This document shows positions 1-7,842 of a stretch of 64,000 nt of DNA, one piece after another. The stretch lies in contig NZ_JABMEG010000001.1 in NCBI RefSeq assembly GCF_013179735.1, positions 1,054,001 to 1,118,000 of the forward strand, given 5' to 3'. The notes under the pieces were generated by a model that worked only from the letters and a program-made list of their open reading frames with translations, was not told the DNA's origin and searched no databases. Numbering within the stretch: position 1 is the stretch's first letter; each line of letters opens with the position of its first letter. The translations under genes and the position numbers were made by a program. The DNA is from Permianibacter fluminis (GTDB taxonomy: Bacteria; Pseudomonadota; Gammaproteobacteria; Enterobacterales; Permianibacteraceae).

Positions 1-473
1 TTGCCAATCTTGCGATCGGCATCCGCTTGCAAACGCCAGGCGCCGGCCGTGGTCGCAAACTCCTGCCGAAAGGCCCGGGCAAACGTTGCCGGGCTGGAGA
101 AACCACAGTCGTAGGCGATGCTGGTCACCGATCGTTCCGGCTGATTGCGCAGCAGAAAACAGGCCCGCGCCAGCCGTGTCCGGGCGATGAACTGGCTCAG
201 CGTTTCTCCGGTCATCGCCTTGAAAATGCGGTGAAAATAAAACGGCGAAAAATGCGCGACAGCGGCGAGCGTTGGCAACGACAAATCGCCATCGAGATGG
301 GCCGCAACATAATCGATGACCCGGTTTACCCGAGCCAGATATTCCGCCCGATGCGGATTGGCCAAATCGGAATCCATGCCGAGATCCAGCGGTGCAGGGA
401 GGTCGGCACGATAACGGCAGTTTCGGGTGCTGTACAGCACGCCGCCCGTTTCAACGAACGCGGCGCAAGGCAT
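1..473 (-). CDS. AraC-family transcriptional regulator (partial, C-terminus off the left edge)
   Basis: DNA-binding transcription factor. From the ATG at 473 the product runs about 157 residues to the window edge with no stop. After a short N-terminal stretch (ETGGVLYSTRNCRY) there is an AraC-type double helix-turn-helix, with LSLPTLAAVAHFSPFYFHR as the first HTH and SVTSIAYDCGFSSPATFARAF as the second. An in-frame stop lies just upstream of the ATG at 473; a second ATG at 377 is possible. Having the HTH close to the N-terminus is typical of AraC proteins whose C-terminal half is a GyrI-like ligand domain, but that part would be outside the window, so this is inference. Target genes are unknown. 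Confidence 0.85.
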   Translation of the reverse strand, partial: MPCAAFVETGGVLYSTRNCRYRADLPAPLDLGMDSDLANPHRAEYLARVNRVIDYVAAHLDGDLSLPTLAAVAHFSPFYFHRIFKAMTGETLSQFIARTRLARACFLLRNQPERSVTSIAYDCGFSSPATFARAFRQEFATTAGAWRLQADADRKIG

Positions 474-551
474 GCCGAGCGTTGATCACAGGCTGCCGCC
501 GTAGCTATTGAATCCGTTGCCACAGCCACGCTTTCGGCAGACGTTGCCGGC

Positions 552-1694
552 TTACTGTGCGCTGCCGCTGAGCCAGGCTTTGCGCAGCAGGCGGCCGCAC
601 TGCACCGAGGTGAAATAGGCTCTGCCGCTCGGGTCGGAACCACCAACTTGGCTGCTGTCGCGTCGGGCGATGACGCCGTACCAGGTTTTGCTGGCGTCAA
701 TCCAGGGATAGAAACCAAAGGCGCCGGCACTGCTGAAGGCGCCGTCGCCAACCGTCGGATCATCCTCCACCCAATGGCCGAGTGAATAATGCCAGGCCTC
801 ATCGCTGATATCGTTCTCGCCAAGTCCCGGTTCCGATTGATTGACCGGGCTGTAAAGGGCGCTCGGGCAGTCGCTGGAGTTGGTGTGCGTGCAAACGCTG
901 TTGCGGCCCAGGTAATCATGCATGCGCAGCTGACCAGACAAAATTTTGCGCAGAAACCGGCTGTAGTTTTCTGCCGTCATCACGGCGCCACCGGCCAGCT
1001 GCGGATCGGAATAAAACACGCTGATATCAAGCCCAAGCTGGCTTTGCATTTCCGCCGCCAACTTGGGTTGCTCGGTCGTGGCATTGTCGAAGGTGTTGCC
1101 AAGGCCAAGCGAGTTTGTCGCATAGGCCTGAAAATGACCGCCGTTATAGAAAAAGTGACCGATATCCGCTGCGGTGGCATCGTCGTTGTGACCGCCGATA
1201 TGGGCGGCGGTAAAACAATCTCCAACGCTGTGGCTCAGCGTGCAACTGCCGGACGACAGGCTGTGATAAGCGCTGGTGAAATTCAGATAGGTCAGCTCAT
1301 CGGCCGACAGCGGATGCTCGGGCGTAACCGCCTGCTTTTCCAGCACATAGGCACCGAACAACCATTTTGATGCTGAAGCAATCGACATCAGGGTGCTTGC
1401 CGTTGGTGCTGCCGCCGACCCATCGCCACCGCTACCACTGGCCAAACTGTTGTTCTGATCGCCGATCTCCCAATAAAACGGCGTGATCGACGTGCACGCG
1501 ACATTGTGCTGAACGGTCTCAATCGCCGCTTGCTGACGCTGCTGCACGCTGGGTTCGGTCGGTGGCGGATTGCTGTCGCCATCATCACCGCCACCGCTAC
1601 CACCACCACATCCCGCCACGCTGGCCAGGCTGGCAAGCACATAAGCCGCCACCAGCCATCGCCGGGTGCTTGTCCGTTGTGAGTCGTGATGCAT
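552..1694 (-). CDS. Serine-hydrolase (beta-lactamase / DD-peptidase fold) lipoprotein
   Basis: The 380-residue product starts at an ATG preceded by AAGGAG at a 6-nt spacing. The N-terminus is a lipoprotein signal ending in the lipobox SVAGC (Cys29), followed by a Gly/Asp/Pro-rich linker, so the protein is probably anchored in a membrane facing the periplasm. The SASK tetrad at residues 107-110 matches the SxxK nucleophile motif of penicillin-recognising serine hydrolases, and a Tyr-Ser motif (HYSLGHW) later could be the second catalytic element. No clear KTG triad was seen. Several Cys residues suggest disulfides. The substrate is unknown; this could be an esterase or peptidase rather than a resistance enzyme. 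Confidence 0.7.
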   Translation of the reverse strand: MHHDSQRTSTRRWLVAAYVLASLASVAGCGGGSGGGDDGDSNPPPTEPSVQQRQQAAIETVQHNVACTSITPFYWEIGDQNNSLASGSGGDGSAAAPTASTLMSIASASKWLFGAYVLEKQAVTPEHPLSADELTYLNFTSAYHSLSSGSCTLSHSVGDCFTAAHIGGHNDDATAADIGHFFYNGGHFQAYATNSLGLGNTFDNATTEQPKLAAEMQSQLGLDISVFYSDPQLAGGAVMTAENYSRFLRKILSGQLRMHDYLGRNSVCTHTNSSDCPSALYSPVNQSEPGLGENDISDEAWHYSLGHWVEDDPTVGDGAFSSAGAFGFYPWIDASKTWYGVIARRDSSQVGGSDPSGRAYFTSVQCGRLLRKAWLSGSAQ

Positions 1695-1950
1695 GAAACG
1701 CTCCTTGCGGTATGAACCGCTGCGCTTGGCGCGGGTCGGCATGGTTAATCGGAATCTGGCGGTATTGGACCTGATGCCAGCCGGCCGGTTTAGGCTGGGT
1801 GAGGATTTAACGTGGTTTTCGTGATTTGGTGCACCGGCATTCGGAATTTTTTTGGCGATTGATCCGAGCGCGGCCGAGTCTGTGGGCTTTCGCGGAAATT
1901 GCTTTTGTCGCGTTGGCTTGATCAATTACCAGTCGTTGCTGGTGCGGTTA

Positions 1951-1998
1951 CCTTCCCCCTCCCCTGTAAAGGGGAGGGATGGGGCGGGGTAGTTGCCG
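1951..1998. repeat. GC-rich dispersed palindrome, CCCTCCCC family
   Basis: CCCTCCCC and GGGGAGGG arms flank a short TGTAAA loop, followed by GGGGCGGGGTAGTTGCCGC. The same core and flank recur near 53441-53573 and 58410-58549, and a related form occurs near 5462-5513. It always sits between genes. Confidence 0.75.
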
Positions 1999-2044
1999 CG
2001 CCGAGCTGTTCGGCTATTCCGAATTTCTGTAATCGGTCAGAGTC

Positions 2045-2068
2045 GCCGGGTCTCGCCCCGGCGGGCGA
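2045..2068 (+). repeat. Left arm of a 24-bp perfect inverted repeat
   Basis: The sequence beginning GCCGGGTCTCGCCCCGG is exactly the reverse complement of 2735-2758. Immediately inside it is a hairpin (2071-2083 / 2088-2100) with a TACTTTC arm. Confidence 0.85.
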
Positions 2069-2348
2069 GTTACTTTCTCTTGCTCGTGCAAGAGAAAGTA
2101 ACCAAAGAGAACACGCCCCACGCGCCAGAATCGGATTGGTTGCTTCGGAGACTCCGCCCGTCGCTTCGGCGTTATCGGCTTCGGGCACGCATTGATGCGG
2201 CGTCCTGCCTTATCAATGCTGCGCAAGCCGTCCTGGCTTGCGCACCCGGCCGCTAACGCCGAATCGCCGGTTGGCGCGAATGGGGGCCCCGGGTTCTAGC
2301 TGGGGTTGGTTGCTTCGGCATTTCTTTCTTGGTCTGTCATCCCCGCGT

Positions 2349-2399
2349 ACGACTGCATGGATGCAGGAGGTAGAGCAACGCAGGAGCAGTTGCCGAAGC
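2349..2399 (+). repeat. 51-bp dispersed repeat, copy 1
   Basis: Matches the reverse complement of 61016-61066 with one mismatch. The element includes the self-complementary motif TGCATGGATGCA. It lies in the palindrome island and does not overlap a gene. Confidence 0.85.
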
Positions 2400-2734
2400 G
2401 GGGACCCAGTGTCTTTCCATGTTTCAAAGTCCCTGGGTTCCCGCCTTCGCGGGAACGACAGGTTGTTTTCGTTTTTTTTGCGCGCAGCGTGCCTTTGACT
2501 TTCCCGCCGTCTGACGAGCCGAGCAACGTAATGGAAGCTGGGTTAACAGCCCGCAGCGCAGCGAAGGGGCGAGGCACGACGCCGAAGCCTTTTCAGACTG
2601 CACAGGGATGTGCTGTCTGAAAAGCCCCAGCTGGAATGGCGTAGCGCAGGGAACCGCTAAAACAGCATCACCGTTTTAGCGGCGAGGAATACAGGCAATG
2701 TGCTTTGCCTACTTTCGTGCGCCACGAAAGTAGG

Positions 2735-2758
2735 TCGCCCGCCGGGGCGAGACCCGGC
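2735..2758 (-). repeat. Right arm of the 24-bp perfect inverted repeat
   Basis: Exact reverse complement of 2045-2068. Next to it is a 12-bp hairpin (2708-2719 / 2723-2734) whose arm also contains CTACTTTC, so the two ends of this 714-bp block are built alike. Confidence 0.85.
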
Positions 2759-2867
2759 AGCGATCTTGAATTTCGAGATCCCCCAGTAAATGTTTGCGCT
2801 AAAATCCATTAGCGATGCTAAGTGCCGCAAGACGCTCTCCGGTTCACAGATATCTGAGGAGTTGCAG

Positions 2868-3614
2868 ATGAATGATACAAGCAGAAGTTTCCCGGAGAAT
2901 CTGGCTCGCATGCATGAACATGAAGAGCGGGTTAGATTTGCTTCGATCGAGAAGATTCTATCCAAGGGTGATTTTTGCGATCATGTTGACGCTATACATG
3001 ATTCTCTTGATCATCTCTTTTTGCTGCTGCAGGAGGATTTTCCAGCTGGCAGCGAACAACATACACTTCAGCTGCTGGCAATTCGAGTGTTCAATTCGGG
3101 GGCATCTTCGCTGAAGCTTGGATTATCGGGGTACTTCCAAGCGGGATTTCAGCTGATCAGGGACATGTTAGAAATCGTTAACTTGCTTGACTACTTTTCT
3201 TTGTTCCCAGACAAAATTGTCCACTGGCGGTCTGCTGACGCGACCGTTATTAAGAACGAGTACGCCCCGGTAGTAATCAGGAGAGCTCTCGAGCAGAACC
3301 AAAGGTTTAGTAATCAAAGACGAGATAAACCATATAGATTACTCTCTGAGTATGCTAATCACCCAACATATAAAGGCTTTCTATTAGTTTCGCCAAACAA
3401 CTCTCCGAGGCTCGGGCCAATTGAAGACGAGGGGTTGCTCAATGCATTCTTGGAGGAGTTGGCGATGCATTTGGTGCATTGCACGCTCGCAGCGAGCGGC
3501 ATGATTGAATGCCATGACATCGATCGATTAAAAGCGGGCTTGATCTACGTAGATAGACTCCGTGCTTATTATGAAAAGCATATCAGGGGTCCGAGTGGGG
3601 CTCGCACAAGTTAG
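2868..3614 (+). CDS. Hypothetical protein, low-GC gene
   Basis: 248 residues from an ATG preceded by GAGGAG at a 6-nt spacing; an in-frame upstream ATG at 2790 lacks a site. No signal peptide or membrane segment is evident. The protein is rich in helix-forming residues, with LIRDMLEIVNLLDYF near the middle and RLLSEYANHPTYKG later. That loosely resembles DUF5677/HEPN-like helical proteins, but I cannot assign it. Base composition is visibly more AT-rich than the neighbours, and the gene abuts the palindrome island, so lateral acquisition is likely. It could be an accessory or defence gene; no function is claimed. Confidence 0.7.
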   Translation: MNDTSRSFPENLARMHEHEERVRFASIEKILSKGDFCDHVDAIHDSLDHLFLLLQEDFPAGSEQHTLQLLAIRVFNSGASSLKLGLSGYFQAGFQLIRDMLEIVNLLDYFSLFPDKIVHWRSADATVIKNEYAPVVIRRALEQNQRFSNQRRDKPYRLLSEYANHPTYKGFLLVSPNNSPRLGPIEDEGLLNAFLEELAMHLVHCTLAASGMIECHDIDRLKAGLIYVDRLRAYYEKHIRGPSGARTS

Positions 3615-3647
3615 ATTTGATGTTGTCCGAGTCGATGACCATAAAGC

Positions 3648-4097
3648 TTACCCCCGCCTATCAATCTTCCTCGCCAACATCACCGCCGTCGTCGTCTGCT
3701 TAACCCCCTCAATCGCCCCAATCTCATCCAACACTTGGTCCAGCCGCTCCGGCGATTCGGCCCGCAACAACAACATGTAATCCCAAATTCCGCTGACCGC
3801 TGACAACTCTTCAATCTCCGGAAAACGTCCCAGGCGCTTCACCACCGCCGGACCGACTTTCGGTTCCACCTGCAGCGCGCAGTACGCCCGCAGGCCTTTT
3901 TCTTCACCGGGTTTGCCGAGGCGCACGCCATAACCGCCGATGACGCCGGTTTTTTCCAAACGGGCAATGCGGGCGACCACGGTGGTGCGGGCGACACCAA
4001 GTTTGCGGGCGAGGGTGGCGGTGGCTTCGCGGGCGTTGGCTTGCAGCAGGGTGAGGAGTTGGCGGTCGAGATCGTCGAGTGGATCCATGGGGTTCAT
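3648..4097 (-). CDS. Lrp/AsnC-family transcriptional regulator
   Basis: 149 residues, the usual length for the family. An N-terminal winged HTH (DLDRQLLTLLQ, ATLARKLGVARTTVVARI) is followed by an RAM/AsnC ligand-binding domain (SAVSGIWDYMLLLRAESPE). Starts at 4097 or 4088 are both plausible and neither has a strong ribosome binding site. It is transcribed divergently from the saccharopine-dehydrogenase-like gene across a 267-bp intergenic region. That arrangement, together with the family's habit of sensing amino acids, suggests it controls the adjacent lysine-catabolic genes (inference). Confidence 0.9.
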   Translation of the reverse strand: MNPMDPLDDLDRQLLTLLQANAREATATLARKLGVARTTVVARIARLEKTGVIGGYGVRLGKPGEEKGLRAYCALQVEPKVGPAVVKRLGRFPEIEELSAVSGIWDYMLLLRAESPERLDQVLDEIGAIEGVKQTTTAVMLARKIDRRG

Positions 4098-4364
4098 TCG
4101 CGTAGTGAGTTGGGTTTGTGCTGAGAGGGGGAGGCTTCCGGCTGAGTCCATGCCTGAATCAGGCGCATCTCGCCGAAACAACCAGCAATATCGTCATTCC
4201 GACGAGTCTAGCCTGCTTTTCGTCGTAATGCTCGCTGTATTCCGACGAAGCTGCTGCGCAGAATTTGCCCCGTCTATCGCCCCCACTTTTCCGGTCTGGG
4301 CCTACGCTTCAGACCCGGGTCAGGGCGCACTCGCTTTTCACGAATACGACGGAGGGATAACACC

Positions 4365-5444
4365 ATGGCAGCTAACGATTTCAAACGGATTCTGGTACTC
4401 GGCGGCGGCAAGATCGGCATTGCCATCACCACCATGCTGGCCTCGACTGGCGACTACGAAGTGACCGTCGGTGACATGCGTCCGGTCGATTTTGGTATCC
4501 CGGGCGTCAAGAGCGTGATCGTCGATGCTGGTAACGAAGCCTCGCTGGCCGCAGCCCTGAAGAACGCCGATGCGGTGCTGAACGCGCTGCCGTTCTTCGC
4601 CGCCAAGAACGTCGCCAAGGTCGCTGCCGAGTGCAAGGTGCACTACTTCGACCTGACCGAAGACGTGGCCGCCACCAATGCCATCAAGGACATCGCCAAG
4701 ACCGCCGAAACCGCGCTGATGCCGCAATGCGGTTTGGCCCCGGGTTTCATCGGTATTGCCGGTTTTGACCTGGCCAGCAAGTTCGACAAGCTGCAGGACG
4801 TGAAAATGCGCGTCGGTGCGCTGACCCGCTACCCGACCAACACCCTGAAGTACAACCTGACCTGGTCGACTGATGGCCTGATCAACGAGTACTGCGAGCC
4901 GTGCGATGCCATCGTCAATGGCGAGTTCATGAAGGTGCAGCCGCTGGAAGGTCTGGAAACCCTGCTGATCGACGGCGACGAATACGAAGCCTTCAACACC
5001 TCGGGCGGCCTCGGCACGCTGTGCGAAACGCTGGAAGGCAAGGTCCGCAACCTTGACTACAAAACCATGCGCTTCCCGGGTCACAACAGCATTCTGCGCC
5101 TGCTGATCAACGATCTGCGCATGATCGACAAGCGCGACACGCTGAAAGAAATCTTCGAACACTCGATGCCGTACACCAGCCAGGACATGGTCGTGGTGTT
5201 CGTCTCGGTGACTGGCTGGAAAGACGGCAAGTACCAGCAACAGACCTTCGCGACCCGCATTTTCCCGAAAGTCATCGCCGGCCTGAACATGACCGCCATC
5301 CAGCTGACCACCGCGGCCGGCATCGTTACCGCAATGGAGCTGATGCGCGCCGGCAAGCTGCCGCGCAAGGGCTTCGTGGCCCAGGAAGCGGTCAAGCTGG
5401 ACGAGTTCCTGGCCAACCGCTTTGGCGGTCTGTACACGGCTTAA
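4365..5444 (+). CDS. Saccharopine dehydrogenase / lysine 6-dehydrogenase-like oxidoreductase
   Basis: 359 residues, preceded by GGAGGG about 9 nt upstream of the ATG. The N-terminus carries a Rossmann dinucleotide-binding motif (LGGGKIG, residues 12-18). The rest resembles the saccharopine-dehydrogenase C-terminal fold, including CGLAPGFIGIAG and GGLGTLCETLEGKVRNLDYKT. Members of this compact family act on the epsilon-amino side of lysine (lysine 6-dehydrogenase or saccharopine dehydrogenase), giving 2-aminoadipate semialdehyde. The divergent Lrp regulator and the HglS-type gene that follows support a role in lysine breakdown. Which of the two reactions it performs cannot be told from sequence alone. 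Confidence 0.82.
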   Translation: MAANDFKRILVLGGGKIGIAITTMLASTGDYEVTVGDMRPVDFGIPGVKSVIVDAGNEASLAAALKNADAVLNALPFFAAKNVAKVAAECKVHYFDLTEDVAATNAIKDIAKTAETALMPQCGLAPGFIGIAGFDLASKFDKLQDVKMRVGALTRYPTNTLKYNLTWSTDGLINEYCEPCDAIVNGEFMKVQPLEGLETLLIDGDEYEAFNTSGGLGTLCETLEGKVRNLDYKTMRFPGHNSILRLLINDLRMIDKRDTLKEIFEHSMPYTSQDMVVVFVSVTGWKDGKYQQQTFATRIFPKVIAGLNMTAIQLTTAAGIVTAMELMRAGKLPRKGFVAQEAVKLDEFLANRFGGLYTA

Positions 5445-5461
5445 GGTATTCCCCGAGCGCG

Positions 5462-5513
5462 GCTTCACCCTCTCCCCGGCCCTCCCCCGTCAAGGGGGAG
5501 GGTTAGGGAGAGG
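5462..5513. repeat. GC-rich palindrome between the lysine genes
   Basis: Arms CCCTCTCCCCGGCCCTCCCC and GGGGGAGGGTTAGGGAGAGG fold around GTCAA. It is related to the CCCTCCCC family elsewhere in the window. It follows the stop of the dehydrogenase gene by about 20 nt and could weaken readthrough, but it has no T-tract. Confidence 0.7.
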
Positions 5514-5667
5514 GGGAAAGCCCCTAGCCGCAACCAGCTGGCAGGGCTGGTCAAATCCTGAGCATTCCGATATATTGCAATGCAGCAAACTGGTCGGACC
5601 GTGTTTTGCCCCAAGGTAAAGCGCCCGGCCATTTTTATGTCACTCCGGAACCGGTAGCGAGGCAGTC

Positions 5668-6705
5668 ATGAGCAGCAACGTGCAGCAGTTGGTGTCGTCG
5701 GTGTTGGGCGCAGAGCGCGCGGTCTGGCTGTTCAACGCCATGGAAGTCGAAGCCCGCCTGCTCGGCAGCAGCGACAACGTCACCCGTGCCGAACTCGCCC
5801 AAGCCATGAACATGGCGCTGTTCTCGGATCTGTTGAAGCGGGTGCCGGAAGGCGCTCAGTACGTTGATGAAGCGATCCGCATCGGCCGCAAGATCAACTT
5901 CGATCACGGCGCGCTGCGCACTGTTGTCGCCAATCCTGTTTATGGAAACATGGGTGCCCTGCCGGTCGGTCATCTCGCCTTTGATCGCATCCTGAAGCCG
6001 CTCGGTTTTGTCATCGGCGGTCTGTATCCGCTGCCGCGTTTGAAAATGACCGGCCACGTGTACACCCACAGCGAATTGCCGGCCGATATCGCCCAGTTCT
6101 TCGTCTCCGAATTGCATGTCGATCAATTCTCCCCGGCGTTCCAGCAAGCCGTTGCCAACGTTGTTGGCAACTCGCGCGACCCGCTGATGGCGGACAGCAA
6201 AGCGTTGCTCGGCAAACTCAGCGAGCAGAAAGCGCTGACCATGGCTGAAGCATTGAAGTTGCTGCCGAACATCGTCGAGTGCTTTGCCCGCCAGCACGGC
6301 GAAGTGACCCGCGCCGATTACGACGTGCTGCTGAAAGAATCGGCCGAGATGGCCTGGATCAGCACCGAAGGCAATGCCTACAACCACGTTACCGATCGGG
6401 TCAGCGATGTGTTTGAACTGACCAAGGAACAGAAAGCGCTGGGCCGTTCGATCAAGGAAGCGGTGGAAGTGTCGGCCAATGGCCGCGTCCGTCAGACGGC
6501 GTTCAAAGCGGCGCAAGTCGAGCGCCGGATGGTCGATGCCGATGGTCGGGTCGCCACCTACACGGTGCCGGGTTCGTTCTACGAATTCATCAGCCGCGAC
6601 AAATACCTGGATGAAGTCTCAGGTGAGTGGAAACTGGACCTGACCTTTGATTCCAGCAATGCCACCGGCATTTTCAAAATGACTGATGCGGCGAAAGTGG
6701 CGTAA
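5668..6705 (+). CDS. hglS: 2-oxoadipate dioxygenase/decarboxylase, HglS/YdcJ (DUF1338) family
   Basis: 345 residues with GAGG upstream of the ATG. The DUF1338 family enzyme HglS converts 2-oxoadipate to D-2-hydroxyglutarate with an Fe(II) centre, a step of bacterial D-lysine/2-aminoadipate catabolism. The characteristic motifs are present: DHGALRT with His80 and Arg84 (metal ligand and substrate arginine), VYTHSELPADIAQFFVSE, and AYNHVTDRV with His240 (second metal ligand). A C-terminal Glu in PGSFYEFI is the likely third ligand. It sits directly after the lysine/saccharopine dehydrogenase-like gene, so the pair could account for the start and end of a lysine-to-2-hydroxyglutarate route. The intermediate aldehyde dehydrogenase and aminotransferase are not adjacent. 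Confidence 0.88.
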   Translation: MSSNVQQLVSSVLGAERAVWLFNAMEVEARLLGSSDNVTRAELAQAMNMALFSDLLKRVPEGAQYVDEAIRIGRKINFDHGALRTVVANPVYGNMGALPVGHLAFDRILKPLGFVIGGLYPLPRLKMTGHVYTHSELPADIAQFFVSELHVDQFSPAFQQAVANVVGNSRDPLMADSKALLGKLSEQKALTMAEALKLLPNIVECFARQHGEVTRADYDVLLKESAEMAWISTEGNAYNHVTDRVSDVFELTKEQKALGRSIKEAVEVSANGRVRQTAFKAAQVERRMVDADGRVATYTVPGSFYEFISRDKYLDEVSGEWKLDLTFDSSNATGIFKMTDAAKVA

Positions 6706-6720
6706 GTCCCTCTCAAGATC

Positions 6721-6758
6721 CAAAAACAAAACCCCGCCTAAGCGGGGTTTTGTTTTTG
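6721..6758. terminator. Bidirectional rho-independent terminator
   Basis: CAAAAACAAAACCCCGC, a CTAA loop and the exact complement form a 17-bp stem with T/A tracts on both sides. It lies 15 nt after the HglS gene and 20 nt from the end of the converging small gene, so it can serve both. Confidence 0.93.
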
Positions 6759-6777
6759 GGCTAACCCGTTGTATCAG

Positions 6778-7065
6778 CTACTTGCGCACGGCCTCAGCTA
6801 CCGATCTCTGCCAAAGAATGTGGTGGCCGTTATCTTCATTGCGAAAGGGTTCTAGAGCCGAAAGATCGAGCTGCCAGCGTCGGAACAAAACCAGCAAGCT
6901 GATGACTTCTTCTGCTGAAGGTGTATGTTTGAATTCCATGTGCAGTAGCCGATGCTGACCGCGAATCTGAGAAATTACCTCAATTCGACGTAGCCAAGAG
7001 AAGAAGGTCTCCTCGTCATCAGGCGAGAAAAATACCGGCCCTACAACACTCAGTTCCAGTTGCAT
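6778..7065 (-). CDS. Small hypothetical protein
   Basis: 95 residues, with no signal peptide or membrane segment and rich in Glu, Arg and Leu (SWLRRIEVISQIRG, FRRWQLDLSALEPF). Its ATG lies 2 nt after the stop of the upstream lipoprotein gene, and AAGG in that gene's tail can act as ribosome binding site, so the two are almost certainly cotranscribed. I do not recognise the family. The pairing of a small acidic cytosolic protein with a lipoprotein resembles an immunity or accessory arrangement, but there is no toxin in sight. Confidence 0.65.
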   Translation of the reverse strand: MQLELSVVGPVFFSPDDEETFFSWLRRIEVISQIRGQHRLLHMEFKHTPSAEEVISLLVLFRRWQLDLSALEPFRNEDNGHHILWQRSVAEAVRK

Positions 7066-7067
7066 TT

Positions 7068-7478
7068 TTATTTCGCACCTTTCGGCATCCGAAAATAAAT
7101 CACCCGTGTTTCACCCTTGCCATTGCTTAGTCGAACCTCGTCATATTGCACGCCATTGCTTTCGCGCAGGGACTGGCCTTGTTTTTTCCAGTCGCGGTAA
7201 TTCAGCCACAGCCATTCCTGCTGCTTTTGACTGAACGCAATGGGATTGTTGATGTCGCTGAATTGAATGGCCGTGGCGTAATCGTGACCGGCGCCGGTAA
7301 AGGGCGTGACGGTCTTGTTGCGTTCGTCAGTCGAGCGTTCGCCAGCGGCGCGGTCGGTTGCCGGGGCCGGCGTATTGGCGGGGCCCGGTGATGCATTTTT
7401 GCTGGCGCAGCCAGCGAGTACGAGAACCGTCAACACAAGCACCGTCAACACATGCAAGAACCAGAACGGCATTTTCAT
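7068..7478 (-). CDS. Small lipoprotein of unknown function
   Basis: 136 residues. The N-terminal hydrophobic stretch ends in LVLAGC, a lipobox with Cys24, followed by a Pro/Ala/Asp-rich linker and a short globular C-terminus (FSQKQQEWLWLNYRDWKKQG). It is probably anchored to the inner or outer membrane. It is first in a two-gene unit with the 95-residue gene. The family was not recognised. Confidence 0.7.
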   Translation of the reverse strand: MKMPFWFLHVLTVLVLTVLVLAGCASKNASPGPANTPAPATDRAAGERSTDERNKTVTPFTGAGHDYATAIQFSDINNPIAFSQKQQEWLWLNYRDWKKQGQSLRESNGVQYDEVRLSNGKGETRVIYFRMPKGAK

Positions 7479-7504
7479 GGTGTCGCGCTCCTCGTCTGAT
7501 GGAT

Positions 7505-7813
7505 TCAGGCGGCTTCGTACGGTTCCATCCGGATGTCTTCGACGGTGGTGCCGCGCATCCGCACCAGGCCCTTGTAGCGACGGGCGCCGTTCGGCGTGAA
7601 TTCAAACTGGTAAATGCGGACGAATGTCGAGCCGCCGCCGTGGCTGCGACCAAAACCGATATGGATGCGCTCGACGGTGTCGTCGATCAGGGTCAGGCCA
7701 AATTTCTCGCATTCGCGCTTGGCCGCCTGCCGGGCATTTTCCCGCGCCTGCATGCTGTGCCACCAAAACGCGGCAATGGCGCCAATCAAAACAAAGAACA
7801 ACAAACGCTTCAT
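7505..7813 (-). CDS. DUF3301 family membrane-anchored protein
   Basis: 102 residues from the ATG at 7813, with GGAAG upstream; an in-frame TTG sits one codon earlier. One N-terminal transmembrane helix (LLFFVLIGAIAAFWW) is followed by ARENARQAAKRECEKFGLTLIDDTV and a small beta-rich tail ending EDIRMEPYE. The pattern of WW, then AR-x-AR-x-C, then LLDDTV, then YxFEFT is that of DUF3301 proteins of gammaproteobacteria. The function of the family is unknown. Confidence 0.75.
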   Translation of the reverse strand: MKRLLFFVLIGAIAAFWWHSMQARENARQAAKRECEKFGLTLIDDTVERIHIGFGRSHGGGSTFVRIYQFEFTPNGARRYKGLVRMRGTTVEDIRMEPYEAA

Positions 7814-7842
7814 CAAAGTCTTCCGTCAATTCGTGGGGTCAT

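Larger units (their letters stand above)
1695..2867. other. Palindrome-rich intergenic island without a convincing gene
   Basis: About 1.17 kb with no ORF that has both a ribosome binding site and recognisable composition. It holds a GC-rich palindrome of the CCCTCCCC family (about 1951-1998), a 24-bp inverted repeat bracketing 2045-2758, strong hairpins (2071-2100, 2589-2624, 2654-2682, 2708-2734) and one copy of a 51-bp dispersed repeat (2349-2399). Several overlapping ORFs on both strands are by-products of the palindromes. Confidence 0.7.

Noticed and set aside
1922-2498. Small proteins encoded in the palindrome island
   Set aside because: Overlapping ORFs in several frames are created by palindromes (CCCTCCCC and GAGAAAGTAACC elements); none has a ribosome binding site or plausible composition.
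2045-2758. Insertion sequence
   Set aside because: Terminal inverted repeats are present, but there is no transposase ORF and no clear target duplication, so it is not called an IS.
4338-5468. 376-codon antisense ORF over the dehydrogenase gene
   Set aside because: It is a mirror of the GC-biased coding frame of the plus-strand gene and has no domain or ribosome binding site. The same applies to the long antisense ORFs at 46988-48337 and 18000-20850.
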